Origin: Beijerinckia sp. 28-YEA-48 | Lineage (GTDB): Bacteria > Pseudomonadota > Alphaproteobacteria > Rhizobiales > Beijerinckiaceae | Direction of reading: 5' to 3' | Length of the DNA: 64,000 bases | NCBI RefSeq assembly: GCF_900104955.1 | Contig: NZ_FNSI01000001.1 | Location: 3,506,001 to 3,570,000 of the forward strand | In this document: piece after piece, positions 43,475 to 50,082 of the stretch | Position numbering within the stretch: the stretch's first letter is position 1 | Layout: every line of letters begins with the position of its first letter | Position numbers and translations under genes: made by a program | The notes under the pieces: generated by a model | Database searches by the model: none | What the model saw: only the letters and a program-made list of their open reading frames with translations | Told to the model about the DNA's origin: nothing

Positions 43475-44320
43475 ATGAGAAAAGGGCTTTTAACGTTCTC
43501 GGCTCTTGCGTTTGTCGTGCTGGGGGTGACTTGCGCCACGGCTGACACGAAGCGCACGCGCGAATTGGTGAAATCGGGGGAGGTGACCATCGACGTCATT
43601 GTCGAGGGGAACGGTCCGGTTGTCGTCATGCTCCCCTCTCGCGGGCGCGATTCCGAGGATTATGACGTGGTGGCCCAGAAGATCGCGGCCGCTGGCTTCC
43701 GTGTTCTTCGTCCGCAGCCGCGCGGCGTCGGCGCAAGCCGCGGGCCGATGCAGGACGTCACCCTGCATGATTTCGCCCGCGACATCGCGGCTGTGATCGA
43801 AGCGCAACGCAGTGGGCCAGCCGTGATCGTCGGCCATGCCTATGGCAATTGGGTCGCCCGCATGACCGCCGTCGATTTTCCCCAAGCGGTGCGCGGCATC
43901 GTGCTCGCGGCTGCCGCCGCCAAGAAATATCCTCCCGAGCTCAGTGACTACGTCAGCAAGAGCGCCGACATGTCTCTCTCCGAGGCGGAGCGGTTGAAAT
44001 ATCTCAAGCTGACCTTCTTCGCCCCTGGCAACGACCCTTCCGAGTGGCTGCACGGCTGGTATGAAGACGTGAGCCAAAGCCAACGCCTCGCCTCGCAAAA
44101 GACGAAGCAGGAGGAATGGTGGTCGGGCGGTAAGGTCCCATTGCTCGACCTGCAGGCGGATCAAGATCCGTTTAAGACGCCCGCCCAGCGCGACGAACTC
44201 AAAGCCGAATTTGGCGATCGCGTGTCGATTGCGGTTGTGTCGAATGCCAGTCACGCCCTGCTTCCAGAACAACCGCAGGCTGTTGCCGACGCCATCGTGG
44301 CTTGGATCAAGAAACTTTGA
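43475..44320 (+). CDS. secreted alpha/beta-hydrolase-fold protein lacking the nucleophile
   Basis: A 281-residue protein from MRKGLLTFSA (GAGAGGGAG upstream) with a signal peptide ending in CATAD. The fold is clear: LPSRGRDSEDYD as first loop, RPQPRGVGAS, and the nucleophile elbow VGHAYGNW, where Ala122 stands in place of the serine; a C-terminal SNASHAL has the histidine. It may be a non-hydrolytic binding protein, use another residue, or belong to a subfamily with this elbow. It is the last gene of the MarR operon, 55 bases after the Bug gene. Confidence 0.82.
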   Translation: MRKGLLTFSALAFVVLGVTCATADTKRTRELVKSGEVTIDVIVEGNGPVVVMLPSRGRDSEDYDVVAQKIAAAGFRVLRPQPRGVGASRGPMQDVTLHDFARDIAAVIEAQRSGPAVIVGHAYGNWVARMTAVDFPQAVRGIVLAAAAAKKYPPELSDYVSKSADMSLSEAERLKYLKLTFFAPGNDPSEWLHGWYEDVSQSQRLASQKTKQEEWWSGGKVPLLDLQADQDPFKTPAQRDELKAEFGDRVSIAVVSNASHALLPEQPQAVADAIVAWIKKL

Positions 44321-44347
44321 GACTATCCCATGTTGGCTATCGCCCAC

Positions 44348-44370
44348 GCCCAACGCTAACAGCGTTGGGC
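44348..44370. terminator. 10-bp hairpin between convergent operons
   Basis: GCCCAACGCT-AAC-AGCGTTGGGC, a perfect ten-base-pair stem with a three-base loop, between the hydrolase stop (plus strand) and the GntR stop (minus strand). It lacks a T-run but its place suggests a bidirectional transcription stop. Confidence 0.5.
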
Positions 44371-44447
44371 ATTCACGCTTGAAAGGATATCGAGAACCTG
44401 CGCGCTCGCGAGCGGCCGAGGACAGGCTTGCATCGTTTGCGCCATGA

Positions 44448-45206
44448 TTATTTGAGCCCCAACCTGTCTTTCAAGCTGAGTTTGCTGTTGTCGCGGCTAA
44501 ACGAGATGTTGCCCTCAAGCTGCAGCAGGTGCTGTTCCATCAGCTCGATCGCGCGGTCGACTTGTCCGGATTCCATGCAGTCGACAATGCTGGCGTGCTC
44601 GTCGTGTTCGCACGAGGCATTGCCCCAGGGCTGATAAACCGCCACGATAAGCGAGCAGCGCGACACGATCTCTTGAAGATAGGCTTCAAGGATAGGGTTG
44701 TTGGCCAGGGTGGCCACCTGCAGGTGAAAAGCGCTGGCGAGACGCGCCCAGGAGGGCTGATCGAAACGATGCATCGCTTCATGCTCTTCATGAAGCTGCT
44801 GGCGCAGTTTGGCATAGTCGGCCGCGGTGGCGTTGCGCGCCGCGAGCTTCACGAGAGCGCCTTCGAGCCCGCGCCGCGCCTCGAAGATCTGCCGCGTCTC
44901 CTCGGGTGAGGGTGTGGCGACAATCGCCCCGCGATTGGGCCGTATTTCGACGATGTGATCATGCGCCAGTCTTTGCAAGACGCGGCGCACCAGCGAGCGG
45001 CTGGCGCCGAAAACGTCGCACAGTTCATTCTCTGGCAGTTTAGTGCCCGGCATCAGGCGCTGGTTCATGATGCCGTCGAAAATGGTCTTGTAGATCGGCG
45101 TCTCATCCGCTGGCATGGCGCGCCGTAGCCCCGGCCCCACTCCGATAGCCTTTGTTTCTTCCGCCGCGGGCGCGGTTAGATCTGATTTACGATCATCGAT
45201 TGGCAT
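44448..45206 (-). CDS. GntR-family regulator, FCD subfamily
   Basis: A 252-residue regulator from MPIDDRKSDL at 45206 (AGGAAG upstream). A much longer in-frame reading upstream runs through the amidase gene on the same strand and is rejected. The winged HTH covers about 38-100 (LPENELCDVFGASRSLVRRVLQRL) and the FCD ligand domain about 110-240 (ARRGLEGALVKLAARN, then AFHLQVATLANNPIL). The start overlaps the amidase end by 31 bases, so it is the last gene of the amidase operon and probably controls it and the divergent transporter. Confidence 0.92.
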   Translation of the reverse strand: MPIDDRKSDLTAPAAEETKAIGVGPGLRRAMPADETPIYKTIFDGIMNQRLMPGTKLPENELCDVFGASRSLVRRVLQRLAHDHIVEIRPNRGAIVATPSPEETRQIFEARRGLEGALVKLAARNATAADYAKLRQQLHEEHEAMHRFDQPSWARLASAFHLQVATLANNPILEAYLQEIVSRCSLIVAVYQPWGNASCEHDEHASIVDCMESGQVDRAIELMEQHLLQLEGNISFSRDNSKLSLKDRLGLK

Positions 45207-46393
45207 TCGAAAACTTCCTTCGCGATGCGGACAAGCGCAAGGTCGGAACCGGCCGGCCCCATGATGGATACACCGAGCGGTATGCCCTCGGAAGAACGGA
45301 AAGGGATGCTGATCTGCGGCAGGCGGGACAGGCCGCCAATGCAGGTGATCGCCATGGTGCGCAAGCGAACAGCGTCCACGGCGGCCGGATCGGCGTCGCG
45401 CAAGGGTGCGAAGCTGGCTGCCGAGGGCAGAACCAGAATAGCATCGTCCGCGAGCAAGCCTCGGACCTTGGCGCGAATGTCCTGCGCTTGCTGCCTGGCT
45501 GGCGTCGCCATATCGGAAGTCACCTTGCTGGCGGCCTGCCAGCGGCCAGCAATGGCTGGTGCGAATGTGGGCTTCTGTTGTGTGATCCATTCGCCATGGA
45601 TCTGCCAGCCCTCGTGGGCGCCCGATGTCATATAGATGCCACGCCAATCGGCGAGCGAAGCCGCGCCTGAAACCGCCACCGTCTGCGCTGAGGTTTTCAG
45701 CATCGCTTCAAGGGTCGCGATCACAGCGCCGAGGGGCCCAGCGAAAACATCGTCGGCCAGGGCGCAGGCATCAGACGCAATCAACACGCGAGAGGGGCGG
45801 AAATCGCTTTGCGGCAGCAAGGTTTCCGCGACCTTCAAAAAGGTCGCTTGATCGTGAGCCAGGAATGTCGGGGTGTCGTAGCTTGGATGCAGCGGCACCA
45901 GTCCGTCGGCCGAGAGTATGCCATGGGTCGGGCGCAATCCATGAAGTCCGCAATAGCTCGCGGGCACGCGGGTCGAGCCGCCTGTGTCCGTGCCGAGAGC
46001 GAAGTCGACCAGTTTCGCCGCCACCACCGCGGCCGAGCCGCTGGAGGAGCCGCCGGTCACGCGATCGGGCGCGTTGGCATTCAGCGGCGTGCCGTAGTGA
46101 ATGTTGTCGCCGTGGAGGCTATAGGCCAATTCGTCCGTGATGGTCTTGCCAACGCACGAGGCGCCAGCCGCGAGCAGCGTTGAAACCAGCGGGCTGCTGA
46201 CGGTCGGTACCGGATGGGTTGCAGGCCAGGTGGGATTGCCGGCGCTGGTCGGAAAACCGGCGACATCGAACAAATCCTTCACGGCGAAACGCAATCCAGC
46301 GAGCGGGCCGGACGCGGCGCCGGCTATATTGAACCGTCCGCCGGGCATCCAGCCATCGACGGCATCCGCAGGGGTTTTGATCATATCGGTCAT
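45176..46393 (-). CDS. amidase signature family hydrolase
   Basis: A 405-residue amidase from MTDMIKTPAD, with its ATG overlapping the deacetylase stop (ATGA). The catalytic Lys is in AVKDLFDVAG, the cis-Ser in GGSSSGSAAVVA and the nucleophile Ser in GTDTGGSTRVPAS. It hydrolyses an amide to acid and ammonia. Substrate is unknown; the neighbours (a PuuE-like deacetylase and an amino-acid-type ABC importer) point to an imported nitrogen compound. Confidence 0.93.
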   Translation of the reverse strand: MTDMIKTPADAVDGWMPGGRFNIAGAASGPLAGLRFAVKDLFDVAGFPTSAGNPTWPATHPVPTVSSPLVSTLLAAGASCVGKTITDELAYSLHGDNIHYGTPLNANAPDRVTGGSSSGSAAVVAAKLVDFALGTDTGGSTRVPASYCGLHGLRPTHGILSADGLVPLHPSYDTPTFLAHDQATFLKVAETLLPQSDFRPSRVLIASDACALADDVFAGPLGAVIATLEAMLKTSAQTVAVSGAASLADWRGIYMTSGAHEGWQIHGEWITQQKPTFAPAIAGRWQAASKVTSDMATPARQQAQDIRAKVRGLLADDAILVLPSAASFAPLRDADPAAVDAVRLRTMAITCIGGLSRLPQISIPFRSSEGIPLGVSIMGPAGSDLALVRIAKEVFECQSMIVNQI

Positions 46394-47319
46394 GACGGGG
46401 TTCCAAGATTCTCGACAAGGCTTTCGTAGGGCATAGTTGAGACCTGCGCGCATATGGCGCCGGGCGTGGTGATCCAAATGTCGCCAGCATCGCGCGCCTG
46501 CACGATATGTTGCAGCGCGCGGCGCAGATGCCGCAAGCGATGCGGTTGCCCGACGATATAGGGATGCAGCGCAATGCCCATGACGAGCGGCTGTCGCTGC
46601 GCCTGCTCCAGCATTTCATCGAAATTGTCGATGATCATCTGGGCGAAGGCATCGCCGCCCATCAGCCGTCCGACCACCATGGGAATGTCGTTGAGTTCTT
46701 GCGGATAGGGAATCGACCACAGAGCTTTGCCATCGCGCGTGCGCATCCGAACCGGCTGATCGTCGTGACACCAGTTGAGCGTGTAGCGATAGCCTGTCTC
46801 AGCCAGAAGATCGGACGTGACATGGCTCTCGGAAATCCAAGGCGACAGCCAGCCCGTGGGCGCGACACCGCTATGACGGGAGATTTCCCGGCGGCAATGT
46901 TCGAGCAGAGCGCGCTCATCCGCCTCGCAGAAGTCGGATTGCCGCTCGGCATTCGTGTGTCCGTGACCAACGATCTCGTCACCGCGCGCGACGCAGGCCG
47001 CGACCAGTTCGGGGCAATGCCGATACAGCGCCGTGTTGATGATGGCCGCGGTGGGGATCGCCAGATCGTCGAACAGATCGAGACAGCGCCAAGCGCCGAC
47101 GCGATTGCCATATTCGCGCCAGGCGAAATTGAGGACATCGGGATGCGGCGACAAGGGACCGATATTGGCGCCCAAGCCTTCGCCAAAAGCAAAGTGCTCA
47201 ATATTGAAGCCGATATAGACCGCCAGGCCGGCGCCATTGGGCCAGCGATAGTGTGGCCGGTCGGTAATCGGCCGATAGTCAAAGCGTTCGTGGCTGCGCA
47301 GATCGTCGAAACGGGGCAT
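46390..47319 (-). CDS. polysaccharide deacetylase family protein (PuuE/allantoinase-like)
   Basis: A 309-residue protein from MPRFDDLRSH at 47319. It has the NodB-like barrel with YIGFNIEHF, VACVARGDEIVGHGHTNAE (metal-site His) and TGWLSPW. This branch includes PuuE allantoinase and peptidoglycan-unrelated amide hydrolases with altered metal sites. It lacks a signal peptide, so it acts in the cytoplasm on a small amide rather than on cell-wall polymer. It is coupled to the amidase by a four-base overlap and starts two bases after the NTF2-like stop. Confidence 0.88.
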   Translation of the reverse strand: MPRFDDLRSHERFDYRPITDRPHYRWPNGAGLAVYIGFNIEHFAFGEGLGANIGPLSPHPDVLNFAWREYGNRVGAWRCLDLFDDLAIPTAAIINTALYRHCPELVAACVARGDEIVGHGHTNAERQSDFCEADERALLEHCRREISRHSGVAPTGWLSPWISESHVTSDLLAETGYRYTLNWCHDDQPVRMRTRDGKALWSIPYPQELNDIPMVVGRLMGGDAFAQMIIDNFDEMLEQAQRQPLVMGIALHPYIVGQPHRLRHLRRALQHIVQARDAGDIWITTPGAICAQVSTMPYESLVENLGTPS

Positions 47320-47321
47320 GG

Positions 47322-47753
47322 TCAGGCCATCTCTTGCCGGCGCGTGAGCAGCCATTCGGCGCTGTCGTTCCAGACGTCCATCTCAACGATGCGTCCGTCG
47401 CGCAGCACGTAACGGTCGACGTAGCGATTGCCTTCGAACAGCCTGCCGTCTGGCCACGCCCCGTACAAAGTGCCTAAACTGTAGACAATTTGCTCATCAG
47501 ATTGTCCGCCAATGACAGCCTCGGTCTTTTCGATCCGCTTCTTCACCCAGGCGTAGCGCTGGGCATTAAAGGCAGTACATTCCGCAGGATCGCGCATTTC
47601 ACGGCCACCGGTGAAGCGAATCCGCAAATCCGGAGATGTGTAACGACGGGCTGCAACGGGATCGGGGATCATCAGCACGCGGAGGTATTCGTCAACGATT
47701 TCAGCCGCTGATATGGCGGCACGCGCGCCTCCCGGTTGAAATTGATCGGTCAT
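47322..47753 (-). CDS. NTF2/SnoaL-like protein
   Basis: A 143-residue protein from MTDQFQPGGA at 47753, which has GGAGG at the right distance; an upstream ATG is too close to it. AAEIVDEYLRVLMIPDPVAARRYTSPDLRIRFTGG is the family's helix-strand opening and FEGNRYVDRYVLRDGRIVEMDVW its closing sheet. Members are small isomerases, hydrolases or binding proteins. It heads the leftward operon with the deacetylase and amidase. Confidence 0.82.
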   Translation of the reverse strand: MTDQFQPGGARAAISAAEIVDEYLRVLMIPDPVAARRYTSPDLRIRFTGGREMRDPAECTAFNAQRYAWVKKRIEKTEAVIGGQSDEQIVYSLGTLYGAWPDGRLFEGNRYVDRYVLRDGRIVEMDVWNDSAEWLLTRRQEMA

Positions 47754-47811
47754 TCTCATGCCTCCAGTCCTCTTTGCATCGGTGAGAACCACCAGCAAAC
47801 GGCGTGCCATG

Positions 47812-47823
47812 ATTGTAGACAAT
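47812..47823. promoter_or_regulatory. FCD-GntR operator (predicted)
   Basis: ATTGT-AG-ACAAT, a perfect 12-bp palindrome in the 187-base divergent promoter between the NTF2-like gene and the ABC binding-protein gene. The pattern T-x-GT-AC-x-A is typical for FadR/FCD regulators such as the one encoded at 44448. A similar CTGTAGACAAT lies at about 47479 inside the NTF2-like gene. Confidence 0.62.
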
Positions 47824-47940
47824 CTATCCAATAAATTGTCGCCGTAAAATTCCAAGATTGCCAACACTGGCACGAGGATTGCCAGAGCTCTCTGCGCTGT
47901 TCATCGCAGGCCATCGCCTGTCGCTAAGCCGGAGTGTCCC

Positions 47941-49137
47941 ATGGCAAACAAGTTGTTGTGTCTATCCCGACGGCACCTCATTGGAGGTGTTGTCAGCGCG
48001 GTTGCAATCGTCGCGGCGACAGCCGCGTTCGCAGCCGAGCCGATCAAGATCGGACTGGTCACCGCTCTCTCGGGTCAATCGGCCTTGGCTGGCGAAGCCA
48101 TCAGCCGTGGCCTCACCATCGCCATCGACGAGATCAACGCCAAGGGCGGCCTGCTGGGCGGCCGCCAGGTCGAGTTGGTGCGCCGGGATGATGAAGGCAA
48201 CCCGGCCAAGGGCGTCACCGCCGCGCGTGAATTGATCTTCCGCGAGAAAGTTGCCGTTCTCTTCGGCGGTCTCGATACGCCGGTGTCCATGGCGATCGTG
48301 CCGCTCATCAATCAGGAAAAGACGCCGTTCATGGGCCCTTGGGCCGCCGGCACGGGCATTACCAAGAATGGTGCCGATCCGAACTTCGCCTTCCGTGTTT
48401 CGGCGGTCGATGAGATCGTCGATGTCGGCATGCTGGACTATGCGCAGAAGACCTTTCAGGCGACAAAGCCGGGGATGATCCTGGTCAACAATCCCTGGGG
48501 TGAATCCAACGAGGCTGGCCTCAAGGCGGCGCTTGATGCCAAGGGAATGAAGGCGGTCGGCGTCGAAAAGTTTCAGGAGAATGACGTCGATCTCGTGCCG
48601 CAGCTGACGCGCCTGAAATCGGCTGGCGCCGACACGCTGTTCATGGTCGGCAATGTCGGTCCGTCCGCGCAGGTGGTGAAGTCGCTGGACCGGATGGGCT
48701 GGAAAGTGCCGATCGTCTCTCATTGGGGCCCGGCCGGCGGCCGCTTCACCGAGCTTGCCGGACCGAGCGGCAAGGATGTGCATTTCGTTCAGACCTATAG
48801 TTTCTTCGGCAAGCAATCGCCGGTCGGCGCGCGGTTGATCGCGGCCTTGCAGGCTAAATATCCGGCGATCAAATCGGTCAGCGACATCACGCCAGCGGTC
48901 GGCGTCGCCAACGCCTATGACGGCATGCATCTGGCGGCGCTCGCCATCGCGGCTGCCGGCTCGACCGACGGCGATGCCGTGCGCCAAGGCTTCTACAAGA
49001 TCGGCACCTATGAAGGCTTGATCAAGACCTACCAGACGCCGTTCGCGCCCGGCCGCCATGATGCGATCCAGGCCAACGACTATGTCTGGGCCCAGTTCAT
49101 CGACAACCGCATCGTGCCGGTCGGCCTCAAGGATTGA
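47941..49137 (+). CDS. branched-chain amino acid-type ABC transporter substrate-binding protein
   Basis: A 398-residue LivJ-like periplasmic protein. The signal peptide covers about residues 1-31 (ending AAFAAEPIK). The mature part opens IKIGLVTALSGQSALAGEAI and has DEINAKGGLLGGRQVELV and DEGNPAKGVTAARELI, both diagnostic. Relatives bind branched-chain amino acids, amides, urea or aromatic acids. It is divergent from the amidase operon and precedes the permease genes, so it probably captures the amide that the amidase hydrolyses. Confidence 0.94.
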   Translation: MANKLLCLSRRHLIGGVVSAVAIVAATAAFAAEPIKIGLVTALSGQSALAGEAISRGLTIAIDEINAKGGLLGGRQVELVRRDDEGNPAKGVTAARELIFREKVAVLFGGLDTPVSMAIVPLINQEKTPFMGPWAAGTGITKNGADPNFAFRVSAVDEIVDVGMLDYAQKTFQATKPGMILVNNPWGESNEAGLKAALDAKGMKAVGVEKFQENDVDLVPQLTRLKSAGADTLFMVGNVGPSAQVVKSLDRMGWKVPIVSHWGPAGGRFTELAGPSGKDVHFVQTYSFFGKQSPVGARLIAALQAKYPAIKSVSDITPAVGVANAYDGMHLAALAIAAAGSTDGDAVRQGFYKIGTYEGLIKTYQTPFAPGRHDAIQANDYVWAQFIDNRIVPVGLKD

Positions 49138-49153
49138 GACTGAGTGACTCTAG

Positions 49154-49183
49154 GATACGCGGCACCTGCGCCGCGTATCTTTT
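49154..49183 (+). terminator. terminator-like hairpin within the ABC operon
   Basis: GATACGCGGC-ACCTGC-GCCGCGTATC followed by TTTT, a perfect ten-base-pair stem with a six-base loop and a short T-run. It lies 16 bases after the binding-protein stop and before the permease start, where a partial terminator or stabilising hairpin raises the ratio of binding protein to membrane proteins. Confidence 0.72.
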
Positions 49184-49200
49184 CATATGACTTGGAGAAA

Positions 49201-50082
49201 ATGATGCTCGTCACTTCGGCACTCATCAGTGGGATCGGACTGGGGAGCATGTACGGGCTCATCGCGCTCGGCTTCTATGTCACTTATGCGGTTTCGAAGA
49301 CGGTCAACTTCGCGCAGGGCAGTTCGATGATGCTCGGCGCCGTGCTCACCTTCGCGCTGGCAAAGACGTTTGGCTGGCCGATGCCTCTGGCCATCCCAAC
49401 AGCCCTTGTTCTATGCGCCTGTTACGGCCTGGTGGTCGAGCGGATCGCGGTGCGTCCGTTCGCGAGCCGAGGCTCCGACGCCTGGTTGATGGCCACCGTC
49501 GCGCTTGGCATCGTCATCGACAATATCGTGATGTTCACCTTCGGCAAGGAGCCGCGCAGCCTGGCCTCGCCCCTGGCCCAGACTTCGCTCGAAATCGGCG
49601 GCGTCAATCTGGGTGTTTATCCCTTGCAAGCCGTCATTCCCATTGTCGGGCTCATTCTGGCGCTGCTGCTGCATCTGCTGGCGCAGAAAACCCGCTGGGG
49701 TTCGGCGCTTCTGGCGGTGTCGCAAAATCCCTCCGCCGCGCGCCTGATGGGCATTCCCATCAAACGGGCCACGGCTTTGGCCTATGCCGTCTCGACGGTG
49801 CTCGCTGGCATCGCCGGCATTCTGATCGCGCCGCTGTTCAACGTGCATTCCGATATGGGAACCTTGTTCGGACTGAAAGCTTTCGCCGTGGCGATCCTCG
49901 GTGGCATCACCAGTGCCTGGGGCGTCATGATCGCGGGGCTCATCTTCGGCATTGTCGAAAGCCTCGTCACCACACTGCTCGGGTCCGGCTATACGCAGAT
50001 CATCACCTTCCTTCTCGTCATCGTGGCGCTGGCGGTTCGCCCCAGCGGACTGTTCGGACGCGCGGAGGTCTATAAAGTATGA
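49201..50082 (+). CDS. branched-chain amino acid-type ABC permease (LivH-like)
   Basis: A 293-residue permease with about eight hydrophobic segments. The start at 49201 (MMLVTSALIS, TGGAG upstream) is favoured over a longer frame that reads through the hairpin. GIGLGSMYGLIALGF and AVSTVLAGIAGILIAPLF are LivH stretches, and the EAA-like region follows. Its stop overlaps the start of the fused LivM-LivG-LivF gene by four bases. Confidence 0.94.
   Translation: MMLVTSALISGIGLGSMYGLIALGFYVTYAVSKTVNFAQGSSMMLGAVLTFALAKTFGWPMPLAIPTALVLCACYGLVVERIAVRPFASRGSDAWLMATVALGIVIDNIVMFTFGKEPRSLASPLAQTSLEIGGVNLGVYPLQAVIPIVGLILALLLHLLAQKTRWGSALLAVSQNPSAARLMGIPIKRATALAYAVSTVLAGIAGILIAPLFNVHSDMGTLFGLKAFAVAILGGITSAWGVMIAGLIFGIVESLVTTLLGSGYTQIITFLLVIVALAVRPSGLFGRAEVYKV

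Noticed and set aside
44448..45647. 399-residue reading of the GntR gene
   Set aside because: The first 147 residues lie inside the amidase gene in another frame; the FCD-GntR protein begins at 45206.
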